DNA of 64,000 nucleotides, from the NCBI GenBank assembly GCA_907165135.1, contig OU015566.1, forward strand, positions 13,438,157 to 13,502,156, given 5' to 3'. The translations under genes and the position numbers were made by a program. This stretch comes from Oikopleura dioica. Its lineage: Eukaryota; Chordata; Appendicularia; Copelata; Oikopleuridae. Shown piece by piece: positions 35,154 to 46,838 of this stretch. The stretch's first letter is position 1; each line of letters opens with the position of its first letter. The notes under the pieces are model-generated. The model searched no databases. It saw nothing but the letters and a program-made list of their open reading frames with translations, and was not told the DNA's origin.

Positions 35154-36622
35154 ATGGAGAAAAAAGACGAAATTCCTGGTTATAAAGTTGAAGGATTTCT
35201 AGGAAAAGGAGCTTTTGGAATGGCTCTTTTGCTCTCATCTATTGATGGTAAATTTTGCTGATGATGATATTTGGGTGATGAGATTTTTAGACAAAAATAA
35301 AAAAGCGGTGGCTAAAAAGGTGACGATTCAGAGTCAAGAAGATCAGCATTTAGGAAAAAGGGTTGAAAATTAGTAGCCTCATCATCTTTAATACAGATGC
35401 TCCTTGAAAAAACGACTATTTTCATCAAAGTCAGGCCGTCTTATTCCTTAAAGTTTTTAAGGCTTAAACGCCAAAAAGACTACTTAGTAAATCGGCCAAT
35501 CATTGATTGGCAATCAACTTGTATGATGAAAATTTCGCTATCAAGAGAAATGTCTGTAGAGTTTTCAACCTTGAAAAGCGGCAGAAGAAGCTCTACTCCT
35601 CAGATCTATCAACAACCCAAATATTGTCAGATATACTGACTTTCACATTGAGCTCGGGTATGTACCCCCCTTTTCCCTTCTTTTTACTGTCTTTCTTTAA
35701 ACAGTCGGCATTGTTACATAATCATGGAGTTTTGCGATGGAGGAGATCTGAAGGGCCGAATCGAGCACTACCAAAAGTCCGGTGAAAAACTACAAACTGG
35801 CCGAAGCCTCATTTGGATTACCCAACTGGCTTTGAAATACTGTCACGAGAGAAACATCCTCCATCGTGACCTGAAGCCCGAAAACATTTTCGTAATGAAA
35901 GACAATCTGACGGCAAAGCTGGGCGATTTCGGAGTCGCTCGGAAACTATCGTTCGCCTGCCAACTCGCCAGTACTGTTTGTGGAACGCCGCTCAATTTCT
36001 CGCCAGAGTTGATTGAGGGCAAGCCCTATGCAAAGCCCACGGATATTTGGGCACTAGGATGCGTGATTTACGAGCTGACGTTTTTGGAACACCCGTTTTT
36101 GGGGCCAAACGAAACTGGGAATTTATTCCAACTTGGTCAAAAGGTATTTTTTAATAATTTGAGAACAAGGATGTGGCCTAAGTTGTCTGTATTTCAGAGA
36201 TGAGTCATCTCTGATGACCTTGTTCATCCGTGATTCGGTAAATGTGTGGCCTTGTTCATCCTCAAAATTCCTGCATGTATGCCCTCGTTGATCCCGATGC
36301 AGCAAGTATGAGAATGAACAAGGCCACACATTCACATAATCACGGATGAACAAGGTCATCTCTGAAATACAGTGCTCGATTTCAGCGAATTCCACTTTAA
36401 CTACTAATTTCATAGATTCTGGCCGTCAACTACCCCCGAAAAAACTGCTATCTCGGCCTCTTGGCTGACAAATGCCTTTCCCGAAAGCCCGAAAACCGCT
36501 TTTCAATCCAGCAAATCCTCGCCGACCCAAACCTCTCCCGAATCCAAGGCAAATTCAATCGCAACATCGAAACGTCAAAAATATACGTGTCCGAACTCAT
36601 GGCCTGTTTAAAACTGAACTAA
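35154..36622 (+). CDS. NIMA-related (NEK-type) serine/threonine kinase
   Basis: Five exons (35154-35247, 35291-35353, 35579-35657, 35705-36143, 36416-36622) encode 293 residues, essentially only a kinase domain. Motifs in order: glycine loop GKGAFGMA, VAKK lysine, EEALLLRSINNPNIVRY, hinge MEFCDGGDL, catalytic loop HRDLKPENIF, DFGVAR, CGTPLNFSPE, DIWALGCVIYEL. NEK kinases act in mitosis, centrosomes and cilia. The usual long C-terminal tail is missing. Intron 2 has no phase-correct GT donor that keeps the normal spacing between the lysine and helix C; GA-AG with TTAG|GAAAAA fits. Intron 4 carries a foldback element. Confidence 0.85.
36187..36372. mobile_element. Foldback MITE inside NEK kinase intron 4
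   Basis: CTGTATTTCAGAGATGA at 36187 is mirrored by TCATCTCTGAAATACAG ending at 36372. Inner arms also match (GACCTTGTTCATCCGTGATT and GTGTGGCCTTGTTCAT with their inverses). The left end supplies a decoy TTTCAG acceptor. No ORF and no clear target duplication. Confidence 0.75.
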
Positions 36623-36800
36623 TCGTAGATACGATCGTAATTCTTCATTTAATAAAATGCGTAATATTTTTGAAATGAACGAAAAACGCGTAAATCCCTC
36701 CAAAAAAAAACGGCAAATTTCGGCTTTAGCGTAACGACAAATACGCTGCTCGTTAGCAGATTTTCGAGGATTTATGCATCGTAAAATAATTTTTGGGTCG

Positions 36801-38666
36801 TTATTTTTTTGAACCGTTTTCCTGATAGCTTGAGACTCTTCGTTTGATACCGCCGTGGAATTCGTACTTTGTGATTGCTTGAGCCATTTTCATGTTTTTC
36901 TGGAGCAAGTCGATTCCTCCTTCGCCGTATTCGATGATGTTTCTTTCAGGATGGCTTTCTAGTGCTTATTTCACTTTAAAGCTAGGGTGGGCAAGATTAT
37001 CGAAGTCAATGAGCAGTAGGGGGCGCTGTTTAGACCTATCTGAGAGTCGTCCTGAGCCAATCAGAGGCCGGTATTGCTTCCATCAGCCAATCAGAAGCGA
37101 GCGAATCCCCTACAAACCCCTTCAACCTAACCCTTTGACCACCCTAGTTCTAGAGCTTATCTTCTATCTCAAGATACACGGTAACCGCTCTAAGTACCGT
37201 ATCTCCCCCTCAATCAAGTATAAAGCCACGTTCCTACAAGTCGGACAGAAAAACTGATACAGTCGCTTTTGCTGTTCTTCAGAAGCATCTACAACGCGCT
37301 TGATGCAGCCTTAGAAATGGGTTCCTTCTGTATGAAATTAGTGCTATCGTAATATCGTGTGCACCTCGTTACGAAAAAGGGTAACTGTTAAAATAGCTTA
37401 GATAAGGACGGCTCGAGGAGATTAAAATGCATCTGGAATGAGTTATCCGCTCACGCAAGGGGGCTGATTACATTATCCGAAACTCGGCAAGAAATCTGCA
37501 GGAATATTTCATTTTCATTTTACAATATTTTACTTGAAAATTCTATAATCAGTGGATTCAAATATTCAAGTTTAATGAGCGTAGCGAATTTCGAAGAAAT
37601 TTTTCATTCATTATTTTTGATAATAAGTGATTAAGGACCCCCCGTCAGCTTTTTCCTTCGAAAAATTGAAATTTTTAAAAGCGCCATATTTTTGGTTCCT
37701 AATGCGTCCCCAGGTTAAACTTGCCTCAAAAACTCGATAAGAGGAATTTTTCATGAACATTTTTGCTGAAATTAGCGCAAATTCGTCAATTTTCGGTGAA
37801 AAGTCCAATTTTCAAATGCGAAGGAGTCGAGATAGACCCACAAAAAATGAAGCCTCAAAATCGTTTTTCACCCGTAGAATCCATTTCCGGGGTCAAAATT
37901 TTAAAATTCCGAAATTCGTTTTTTTTTTGTAAAAAGCTGACGGGGGGTCCTTAAAGATCTAAGAGCATAAAAGCGGCTTGATCTTTTGATAAGTAATTAA
38001 GATAAAATAATCAAAAGAAACATGTGTATGTAATTATGATTAGACATCTGTTTCCCGGATGAAGAGTAGATTTAAGCAACAAGGTTGAGAAAAAATTCAG
38101 AAAATAGAATAAAATGCAACTTTTATGAAGAAAATTTAGTGATAAAACGTTCTTGAGAACTTTTTACTGCTAAGTATTTTTTATTCTCTACATAATTTGT
38201 TATCATCCGAGAACTCCTTTTGCCGGTGATTGACGATCCTGATGATGATTAAAAGAATACATCAATTATAGTACCTCTATAATAAAAAAGAAAGAACCTT
38301 TTCCTTTACAAAAAGTATGCCCGCACGGCAAAAACAGCGGTTTCGCATACAAATCTAAGCAAACAGGGCATCTCAAATCAATCGGAATCGAAACATTTTT
38401 CTTCAATTTTCTCGAGTGCGATCCACAGCTATTCAGATCAGGAGAAGCAGGGCCAGAAGAACTTCCAGTTTTGGGCGCTCGGTTGGGAAGAGCAGCTGAT
38501 TTCGAAGCCGCTCCAGAGGAGGCGGAGTTGGAGCCGGACGAAGATGGAAAACGAGAGAAAACAAGGGTTGCGTCTTCGTAATTGCTGGCTTCGGCAATGT
38601 CGGAAGTTGACTTGGAGAGGTTGCTTCGCATCCGCAGACCTTGGGTGTCTACATCCAACTCGCTTT
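36801..38666 (-). CDS. RING-finger protein (5' exon uncertain)
   Basis: Three exons on the minus strand (38666-38304, 37309-37180, 36942-36801). The first gives a Ser/Ala-rich stretch then the RING start CPVCLDLYAKPLFLPCGHTF followed by CK. The second gives GCIKRVVDASEEQQK and FCPTCR, completing C-x2-C...C-x-H-x2-C-x2-C...C-x2-C. The C-terminus is basic with no stop before TAA at 36801. RING proteins of this kind are E3 ubiquitin ligases. The roughly 1-kb first intron must be GA-AG (AAAG|GAAAAG) to keep the C-x2-C spacing; it contains a TTAA-flanked MITE. Exon 1 begins with an acceptor at 38667, so an upstream exon exists, possibly at 39103-39016 (MKLEIKSALILELISSYNG). Confidence 0.75.
37635..37950. 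mobile_element. TTAA-flanked MITE (piggyBac-like target)
   Basis: GGACCCCCCGTCAGCTTTTT begins at 37635 and AAAAAGCTGACGGGGGGTCC ends at 37950. TTAA flanks both sides (37631-37634 and 37951-37954). Interior is AT-rich without ORF. A duplicated TTAA is the hallmark of piggyBac-type insertion. It lies in the long intron of the RING gene. Confidence 0.78.
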
Positions 38667-39242
38667 CTAAGAGAAAATATTATTCAAAAAGCGAGATGGC
38701 TTGATGAAAGGGTTGAAAAGAGAAGTTTCTAAAGAGGACTTTCTTCCAGCAAAACCTAATTGATATAATTTGTTCCTTAGCCAATCAGAGCCTTGATGGA
38801 AAATTTTCGTTATCAAGAGGATTTGCTGTAGCTTTCTTGAGAATTTTTTTGTTAGAAAAAAGCTGTAAAATTATCGCTAGAATTTTAAAAGCGTTCGGGT
38901 TCTGTCCCCCTTTTTTCATTAGAAATTTTAAACGGGATTGATTCAGGTGCGTAAATTTTCCTTTCTAAATCAAATTCTCGCTCAAAATCAACCTCCATGC
39001 GAGATCGATTAATTACGAGCAAAATCCGTCTCTCCGATTTGTTAGAGCCGTTATACGATGAGATTAGCTCAAGGATAAGTGCGGATTTGATTTCAAGCTT
39101 CATTTACGAAAAAACCGGGAAGAAGACTGTGAGTTGAGCGACTGGAGGTTTCCAAGCAATTGGCTCAGAACTCGCCCCAGAATTGAAAGCGGTTCCAGCG
39201 AAATTCTTATAAAACCTCTTGAACATTTGTTATTTCGGGATA

Positions 39243-39714
39243 ATGAGGGAAAGGGTTGCGGCTTTGGAGGAGCTCTTCACAGACACGTAAGGATCGGTTG
39301 AAACGGGATTTGTGCAGTTTAGGAGTAATTACTTCATTGTCGACTAGACTGTCTGGTAGACATCGATATCGAGGCCCACGATTGTGAAAGCAACGAAAAA
39401 ATTGCTCAAGGTCAACGATTTATCAATTTGAATCTTTCGTGCAGCGCTCTGATTGGTTAATGTCGCGGTATCATGATAACTCATGATTGATAATCATGAG
39501 CGCCTTTTTCAAAGCTCTATCGACAATCTTGGACCCAAAAATCGCTCAATTTCTTGTCGACAGTCTCCAAAAAAGCCTATTTATCCGTGAATACCCTCTT
39601 CTTGATTTTTTGATAACAGGCCTGAAAGACGAAGATTTCCGTTTCAACCTTTTTTTTCTAAAAGAAAAAACACGTTACGGAAAAAAAAACGCTCGGCGAA
39701 CGCAAGCACCATAA
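39243..39714 (+). CDS. Small ankyrin-like gene or gene fragment
   Basis: Exon 1 (39243-39286, MRERVAALEELFTD) joins by GTAAGG to an exon at 39501-39714 (AFFKALSTILDPKIAQFLVD...). A further open stretch at about 39728-39810 contains RNEQGETALHKYRG, which resembles the start of an ankyrin repeat, but its phase does not connect cleanly. The ATG at 39496 is an alternative start. It is divergent from the RING gene. It may be a short gene or a decaying ankyrin gene. Confidence 0.35.
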
Positions 39715-39901
39715 TTTCTAAAACAGTGATTTGTTACGAAATGAGCAGGGCGAAACAGCGCTGCACAAATATCGCGGCCCGATCAAGCAAAAAAAAGCGC
39801 CAGGTTGAAAAATCGAATTTACGAATTTATTCGGGAGGTTTAGAAAACGCGCTGAGAAAAGAAGAAGCATTAAATTGGTGAAATCATAGAAAATACTAAA
39901 A

Positions 39902-40153
39902 TAAATATTCTTTTAATCCCTTCTTATGACTTGGCGAATAAACGACGGAGAATTTAGCAAAGTGATACCCTTAATATTTCTGCAAAAGAAAGATCGATAA
40001 TTTTTTTTTAAATAAGGGCCCCTTATTAAGGGGGTGTTTATTTTAAAAGAAATTATAAATCTTTCTTTTGCAGTAATATTAAGGGTATCACTTTGTTATT
40101 TTATTCTCGATCGTTTTTGATGGATTGTAAGAAGGGATTAAAAGAATATTTGT
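39902..40153. mobile_element. Foldback MITE of the GTGATACCCTTAAT family
   Basis: AAATATTCTTTTAATCCCTT at 39904 mirrors AAGGGATTAAAAGAATATTT ending at 40152. Within it GCAAAGTGATACCCTTAATA and TATTAAGGGTATCACTTTG mirror each other, with a second pair AAAAGAAAGAT/ATCTTTCTTTT. The centre is AATAAGGGGCCCCTTATT-like. No ORF. Confidence 0.72.
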
Positions 40154-40305
40154 TCTAATATTCTCTCTGATTTAACTAATTTAACGCTCTTTTTCCCGAA
40201 AAGTAAGGGTGTCACTGTGTTAACTTAAGTAAAAAAAAGAGCTAAAAAATCCCGTTTCTTGATGTCCTACCCCTTAATTTCACTAGAAATTAGTAAAATT
40301 ACAGT

Positions 40306-40569
40306 TTTACAAGGCAAAAACATGCTCTTGCATCTTCATTAGTAGTAGCTCCAAGAAGCGTCGTTTAAGGTTATCAGTCCCAGCTCCTCTTAAAAATTTT
40401 AAATTTGACAGTCGAGCATGTCCCCCTTACGACATCGTGTTCACGGAAGACGCGGTGTTCTTTTTGGTGAACAGTTTTGGCCTTTTGATTTTTGAATCCA
40501 TTACGCAACGCTACGTTTTTTCGTACCGAACCCAAAATGGCAAAAGTTTTAACGCGAATGGCAAATTAA
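40306..40569 (+). CDS. Doubtful open exon
   Basis: After an AAATTACAG acceptor the frame stays open for about 88 codons to TAA with mixed composition (PPYDIVFTEDAVFFLVNSFG, LLIFESITQRYVFSYRTQ). No ATG and no clear upstream partner in matching phase. It may be a terminal exon, a relic or chance. Confidence 0.22.
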
Positions 40570-42166
40570 ATAATTAATTGGATCAAGAGCAAATGATGAG
40601 TTTTCAGTTTTTTAAACAGCACAAATTGGACGGTCCATTTCGTCCAAATCAAAATGGCACATTCAATTACTGACCTATCATTTCTTTTTCCTTGTAATTC
40701 GGTGTCTAATTTTCCCGATTTTAGAAAGACTTTTTTTTCGACAAGGACGTGCCACGGTGGCAGGGTGCTTGTTTAGACTCTGGAGTCCAGAGTCTGGACG
40801 GGCTCTTTTTCTCTTGTCGAAAAAGAATCAACAAAAAGCTCCTAAATTGGCACCCTAACTGCGGAGACCGGGGATTAGGCAGGCTTTGGAGCAAGGGCTG
40901 GTTCAAGATTTGAGGCGTTACTGTATCAATAGTCAACAAAATCGGAGGAACGAAAAGGCGATATTTTCCGCAATAATTCGGTTAGTTTAACACGTAAATA
41001 ATACTATTAACGACGACTATACTCTTAAACCTGTCCCCTCGAACTTCAGGGCGGCTTTTTGAAGCTCCTAGAAAAATGATCGTTTCTCCAAAATTTTCTT
41101 TATCGAAACCACAAAATTGTGAGGAGGAGCGCATAAGAATTTTTGATAAAATTTCAAGGTAAAAAAATCACGAAAAAGTGGGTCATCTTTCAAGAAATCC
41201 CCATTTCCCAATTTTTTTTTTTCCAATTTTTGGGCTGTGTTTATTTCAAAAACGCGGCCGCAAAGTGCGAGTTGGACGCTGGAATTTCATTTATATAAAT
41301 TGACATCAAGGCGGCGGTGGAAATTATATCTTCTAAACCGTAAGAAATATATTTTGTTTTACGTGTTCCGCTGTTAGAAAACCCTCCACCGGCGATTATG
41401 AGAATTATTAAAAGCAAGTTTTACAAGTGTTGGTATTGAAAATTTGATTGTTTCTGCTAAAAAAAAGATGGTCGATTAAACTGTCAATAAATCATAAAAA
41501 ACTGCTCTTCTGTGAGTTCCGCAAAAATTAATCAGTTCAAAAATAGATCGATGATCACGTTACATCCTCTAGAAATAGATACGGCAAGAAAAATGACTCT
41601 TTTCTTGAAATCTGAATTGAGCAATTGAAATCATTTATGAATTAGTTTTCATCCAAGTTTATTTTAAGAAACCCGAGTTTCGACATAGCTTAATTCTATT
41701 TCGAAAAGTATGATTGATAATGACACAAGAGCGGAGTGGAACTGACGGAAAAAAGTGTCACGTGAGAAGGATTTCCCCGGCATAACTCAAGAATTTCCAA
41801 GTGGCATCTGGAGAAAAAGCTTCGGTCAAAAATCAAATTCTTCGGTAATTCGACGCTGAGTCGACACCCTCGACTCGAAAAAGGGAAAAGCAGAGTTTTT
41901 CGAATTAACCTGTCGGCGCATATTTACCAATATTTTGTCCAAAATTTCTTCATCCTTTTTATAGTTTCCCTTTTCTGGTGGGATTACAGTAATGGGAAAC
42001 ATGGTAGTGGGAATTTAGAAAGACAATGATTTCATAAGAAATTGAATCATTTTAGTGTTTTCCCGATCGAGTACCGTTGGAGTTTTCCGCCTTTGGATGA
42101 ACCGCGGCCAACTCAAGAGCCGCCGCGCTCTTTCCAAAGAAAATTTTAAAGGGCTTCAATCTCCGT
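40570..42166. other. Gene-free interval
   Basis: No supported gene. A perfect palindrome GACTCTGGAGTCCAGAGTC-like string lies near 40777-40797. The rest is AT-rich. Confidence 0.35.
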
Positions 42167-43050
42167 TCAATCTTTTTTCTTTTTTTTAGAAAAGTCCTCT
42201 ACCCTAATTAACGAATTCTTGTTACTGTTACCTGTTCTGTGAGAAATTGAAGAACATGTTTTTTGATCCTGAACCCATTCTTGAACCAGTTCTAGCTTGT
42301 TTTTGGGCTCTTGAATTTTGTTGAAATCGGCAACGGAAAACGACTTGTTTGAAGTTGAAAATGCAGCTGATGATTGAGAAATGAAGAAAATCTGTTGTTG
42401 CTTTTGAGCCTTGTTTTGCGGACGACTGTTGGGAAGGTTGGCCAAGCGGGCGGTGGGAGACACGGAGCGGGAGGAACTTGATGGCACCACGGAAGCTCTA
42501 GAATTTTTAAACGTTATACACGCCCAGTGTCAACACATTTCGCATAAGTTCTGTCATTTTTAGCATTCCCAAAAAGAGCATGAAAAAAAGAGATACCAAA
42601 ATAGACTTTGACATCGAAGAATCCTACTCATTATTCAAAATAATAATCAAAACTATAAGCCGCAACTAGGCGGATTTTTTAAACTGCATATTTCAATATT
42701 CTTATCGGCTCAAAAGTGCCTCGTTTTCTATTGAAAAGATTATTCTTATTCAAAATTTAGCCGCTAGCAGCTTTTTTCTTAGACATTTTTAGCTGCGCGC
42801 GGCTCAAATAAATATTTTCCAAGCGACAGAAATGGTAATAAAAAGCCGCGCGCGGCTAATGAAATGTGTCAAAAAATTACCTTAGTTTTCTGGGAGCATC
42901 TTTATAACTGACATGTGCTTTCTTCTTCTCCCTTTGCCTGAAGCGCGTGTATCGCTTTATACTGTTGACGACGTATTGCTCCGAAGAAGCTGGAGAGGAG
43001 AAGTCAATTTTGACGGGCTTGGCAGCTTTGAGCACCTCGATCTTCACCAT
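42167..43050 (-). CDS. Basic hypothetical protein
   Basis: Two exons on the minus strand (43050-42881 and 42497-42167), joined by GTAATT and TTCTAG in phase 2, encode 166 residues. The N-terminus MVKIEVLKAAKPVKIDFSSP leads into a basic SIKRYTRFRQREKKKAH stretch; the second half is Ser/Gln/Asn-rich and ends in a lysine run. An in-frame extension upstream of the ATG is possible. No family recognised. The intron holds GCCGCGCGCGGC palindromes. Confidence 0.45.
42725..42862. repeat. GCCGC/GCGGC hairpin cluster
   Basis: Three small palindromes (GCCGCTAGCAGC, AGCTGCGCGCGGCT, AGCCGCGCGCGGCT) lie within about 140 bases of intron. Similar hairpins occur at 2190-2330, 9168-9190 and 43386-43405. Confidence 0.5.
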
Positions 43051-43271
43051 GTTGGAGGTGGTGATCGAATTCGCGGAACTAGAGACCGTCTTTTTCGTGT
43101 TTTCATAATCGTGCTTTTACGAGTTTCTTTTGATACTGTATAAAGAAGAGAACGTGTTCCAGCGGTTTTAGTAAGAAGCATATTTACACCGCAGCGCGTA
43201 TATTTCCAACCCAACTGGTATATTTTCTTTGTTCTGCGGATTTTCCGAAGAATTTTCTTTTGTTTAGTCAA

Positions 43272-45077
43272 AGTTTGAAGTTAACCCAGCCGCGCATTTT
43301 GGCTCATTTTTATCACAAAATGTGCTTTTCTTTGGCAAGAATTTTGCCAGGAAAAGACTTTGACCTCAATTTCTCCAAAATCAAAAAGCCGCATGCGGCT
43401 TTTTCTAAAAATTTCGAGTCAAAAATAAGCCGCATCTAAAAACCTATCAAAAATTTGGAAACTTTGAGCCAAGGGGTTAATTTTTTGTGTTTTTTTTTAT
43501 TCAAAAAGGGTCTTTATTCCACTACGGGATAATTTCTTATTGGCTTAGATTCCTCCACGTTGCTCAAAAAAGACTCGATCTTTGAAATCTTTTCGATTGA
43601 CCTTCGAGTTGCGAAAGGGATGAGTTCCAGCTGCATCCGATTTACGCAACTGAGGAGCGCGCAAGCGGTTTAGAATCGAATTGTACCAGAACATGAGCTT
43701 TACGGCTCACTCAAAATCTCATCCCGCGACAATGCAATAGGAAATCGCGGAAAGCACGTTCAGAAAAAAGGGAGGAAACAGTAATTACAAGGGAATCTCT
43801 CTTTGGACTCCAATGTTTGGAGAGTTAATATTATTAAATTGAATTGAATTTAGCGCCGGCCTCTGTGTTTTGATTTGAGCTGTTTTGTTCGTGAACAATG
43901 GTCAATTACTAAAAAATGATGGCTAAGGTTGTCGATTGAAACAGTGAAGTTATTGGCAATTAATTCATTTTGTTTTAACAACAGTTGAAAGCAAGGAAAA
44001 TATTAGTAAAAAACAGGGACACATGCTATTTCTTTGAAACAATGAGAGACCATAAATAAGCCGCCTCAATGTTTCCAACCAAAAAAAATTTTGATCTCAC
44101 AGATCGTCAAAATAAAGCTCAAGATTTACACGAAAAGTCAAGTCCACTATCTTTGTTTTGAAAAAACGGCAAAAGTATTATTTTTTATACGATAAATTCA
44201 TTATTGCGACAGTAAGATGTCAAGTTGAGTAAGATGTATGATATCAAAGATAGCCTAACTCATTTTTATAAAAATTAATAATTTCTATCAAATAAAGAAA
44301 CATTCCTGTCCAATTTCCGAGCTCGCGCTAGAAATATTGCTCCCCAATGCGGAATCTTCTTCATCAGTCTCTGAATTCTCAATCTTCAGCCACTTCAGCG
44401 GCTTTGTTTCCTTTTCCCTTCCTAACATCTCGCTTGATTTCTGTTGGATTTCAGAAATGCAATTTCTCTCGGTTTATTTTCAAAAATGCGAATTTAGACG
44501 TATCAAAATACGTTCTCTAAAAAAGCCGTTTTCTTTTTCGATGAAAATTCTCGATGGAAAAGATGTTGAGAAATTAAGGAAACGCGGGATCATGAATTCT
44601 CGCGGCGGCGGCTCGTGAGCGCCATCCAAAGCGCGCATAACGGCGCATGCCGCGGCTCTGTTTGTCTGCAAATCACTTGAAGCTGTCGATTTGGAACAAT
44701 CAAATGAATACAACGGGCGATGATAAAGAAGTGGTAATTATTCGGCCAATTATGATACTCATGTACTCATTATGATTTATAAATTATTTTGTTTCAAAGT
44801 ATATTTTCAGGCTCTAAAATCATGTAAACCATTTTTCGCGGGTCATTTTAAATGATTTTTAAGTCATCGTAGAATTATAACGGATTAATTGTAAAAACGT
44901 CATCCGGCTATCGGAATCAAATTCTTTTGAAGCCGTGGAGAATAACCGTTGACGCTGAAATGATAACTGACGCAAGGTGATGAATCTGGATATTCTTATT
45001 AATAAAGCAGCATTATCAATCTTACTAAAGTCGTATAAAACGACCGCTACAACCCGAAGTTCGTCAGTTGAAAAAAA
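43272..45077. other. Gene-free interval
   Basis: No supported exon. One AAAGCCGCATGCGGCTTT hairpin near 43386. ORFs at 44337-44713 overlap on opposite strands without domain support. Confidence 0.35.
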
Positions 45078-45491
45078 ATGGAACGACAATTGAGACTTTT
45101 TGAACAATCGCGGCTCAAGAAAGCTGAAGAATTTCTGGAAAAATTGAGCGAGAGACGGACCGATTCGGCTTGTCGAAAAGCTTTGCGGAATATACAGACG
45201 ACTATTCGAAGATACAAGCGTTCTGGTCTCCCCAACTTCGACATCGATCGCCTCGGCTGCTTCGTCGACATCATCATTCAATCCGTCATCTCTTTTGCCC
45301 TCTACGCTCGGGTAGGAGTCGACAAGCTTCGTGAACGATACGGCCAAGCAGCATTCGATCATATTCGGACAAAATGCAGAGATGCTCTTTTGACCTTCTG
45401 GGAAAACGGAGCTCTTCTGGAATCAAAGCTCGACGAAGCCCTGGACAACGGATGGAACGACCGAACCTTCATTGTTCTTCTAGCGCGATAA
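45078..45491 (+). CDS. Single-exon hypothetical protein, 137 residues
   Basis: An intronless ORF with coding-like composition starts MERQLRLFEQSRLKKAEEFL and ends IVLLAR. It is mainly helical and charged, with one hydrophobic stretch (CFVDIIIQSVISFALYARVG). It is convergent with the RING gene at 45886-46838. No family recognised. The antisense ORF at 44859-45362 is a shadow. Confidence 0.5.
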   Translation: MERQLRLFEQSRLKKAEEFLEKLSERRTDSACRKALRNIQTTIRRYKRSGLPNFDIDRLGCFVDIIIQSVISFALYARVGVDKLRERYGQAAFDHIRTKCRDALLTFWENGALLESKLDEALDNGWNDRTFIVLLAR

Positions 45492-45885
45492 TTTAACTTC
45501 AAAGAAAGATGGAGGAACTCACGTTGCTCTCCGCCGCATAATTGTATAGATTGGTACTTAGAAGCTGAGATTGGCAAGATGTTCCCATCAGAAAAAAGCT
45601 CCATCAGGCGGCTGCGAGTTAGCCACTTCAAAAACCTGAAATTTTCACTAATAGCCTCTTCTTTCCTGCAACTTCGGGAAAGTGATATTCAACACTGGAC
45701 AAGATAAACAAAACTTCAGCGAACAAAAATTTACTGTACTGTTCTGAAATAAGAAAAAAATCGAACATAAAGAAAAATAGAAACGAGAATATCAGTTTTT
45801 GTGTTTTATTAAAATTCAAAAATCTGCTCAACGATAGATGAATCGGAGCATCAAAAACAAAATTCTAGTGATCTGGCAGAGAAAT

Positions 45886-46838
45886 TTAGTCGAAGACCTT
45901 GAGGATCTTGGCAGGAGTGAATCGAGTTCGGCAGGTCGGGCAGTTTTTCTGTTGAAGAGCAGCGATGCAAGGTGAGCAAAAGTGATGGCCACATGTAATG
46001 AGGATGACTTGGGGATGATTGTTGTCGTAGTTTTCGAGGCACACCTTGCATTTGAGCTTGTCATCCAATTTAGCCTGCTTAACAACAACCATGTCTTCTG
46101 AAAATATTTTTAATTCAAGCTAACTAGTAAAAATTTCTTACCTAATTCGTCATTATCTTCCTTCATCGCCTCAGTTGAAAGAAACAAGTGACGTTTTTGA
46201 ACCTTCTTGCGCCAAATTTTCTTCTGATCAAGAGCTTCATGAGCCTCTTTCGACTTCTTTTTCGCATCTTCGAGGGCTTTATCGGCATCTTCTGCGACTT
46301 TTTCAGCAGAACCTTCTTCTTCTCGGGCAGTTTCGTATTCTTTGCTGACAATCGAGAGAGTCTCGTAATTATCTACACAGGATAGTTAAAATTTCATATC
46401 AAGTGAAAAAACTTACGATCCTTCCACTTCCAGTCGTTTGCTTTTTCACAGCATGCTCCAACGAAATATTCACCAAACGAAAGTTGATCAGTTGTGCATG
46501 CTCCCACAGGACATTTGAATTTCGCATCAGATGGTTCGAACTTTGGCGGCTGATAATATCCAGTTGACTGATTGTAATAACCGCCATTGCGGTTGTAAGA
46601 ATTGGATGTCTTTTTTTCTTCAGCACATGATCGGCAATAATAATGTCCGTTGATTTTGGCAAGCGATTGAGGAAGCCTGAAAAGAAGATTCGGAAATTTA
46701 CAAGATGAAATGTGAAATTTTATAAATAACGAAAATATGATAATACCTGTTGCACTGGAAACATTTTCCTCGTGAACCAACGCTTGCGACTTTTGCAAAA
46801 TCAGCTGTGAAAGAGATATTTTTTAGAAGAATCTTCAT
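45886..46838 (-). CDS. C-terminal RING-finger protein with N-terminal Cys-rich domain
   Basis: Four exons on the minus strand (46838-46747, 46676-46417, 46372-46142, 46097-45886), all GT-AG in phase, give 264 residues. The N-terminus has a LIM-half-like knuckle, CFQCN...INGHYYCRSC, then Tyr/Asn-rich sequence and a second Cys cluster (KFKCPVGACTTDQL, VGACCEKANDW). A Lys/Glu coil follows. The C-terminus is a RING: CKVCLENYDNNHPQVILITC, GHHFCSPCIAALQQKNCPTC. It probably acts as an E3 ligase. The ATG lies three bases after a TTTACAG acceptor. It is the last of four minus-strand genes in series. Confidence 0.8.
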
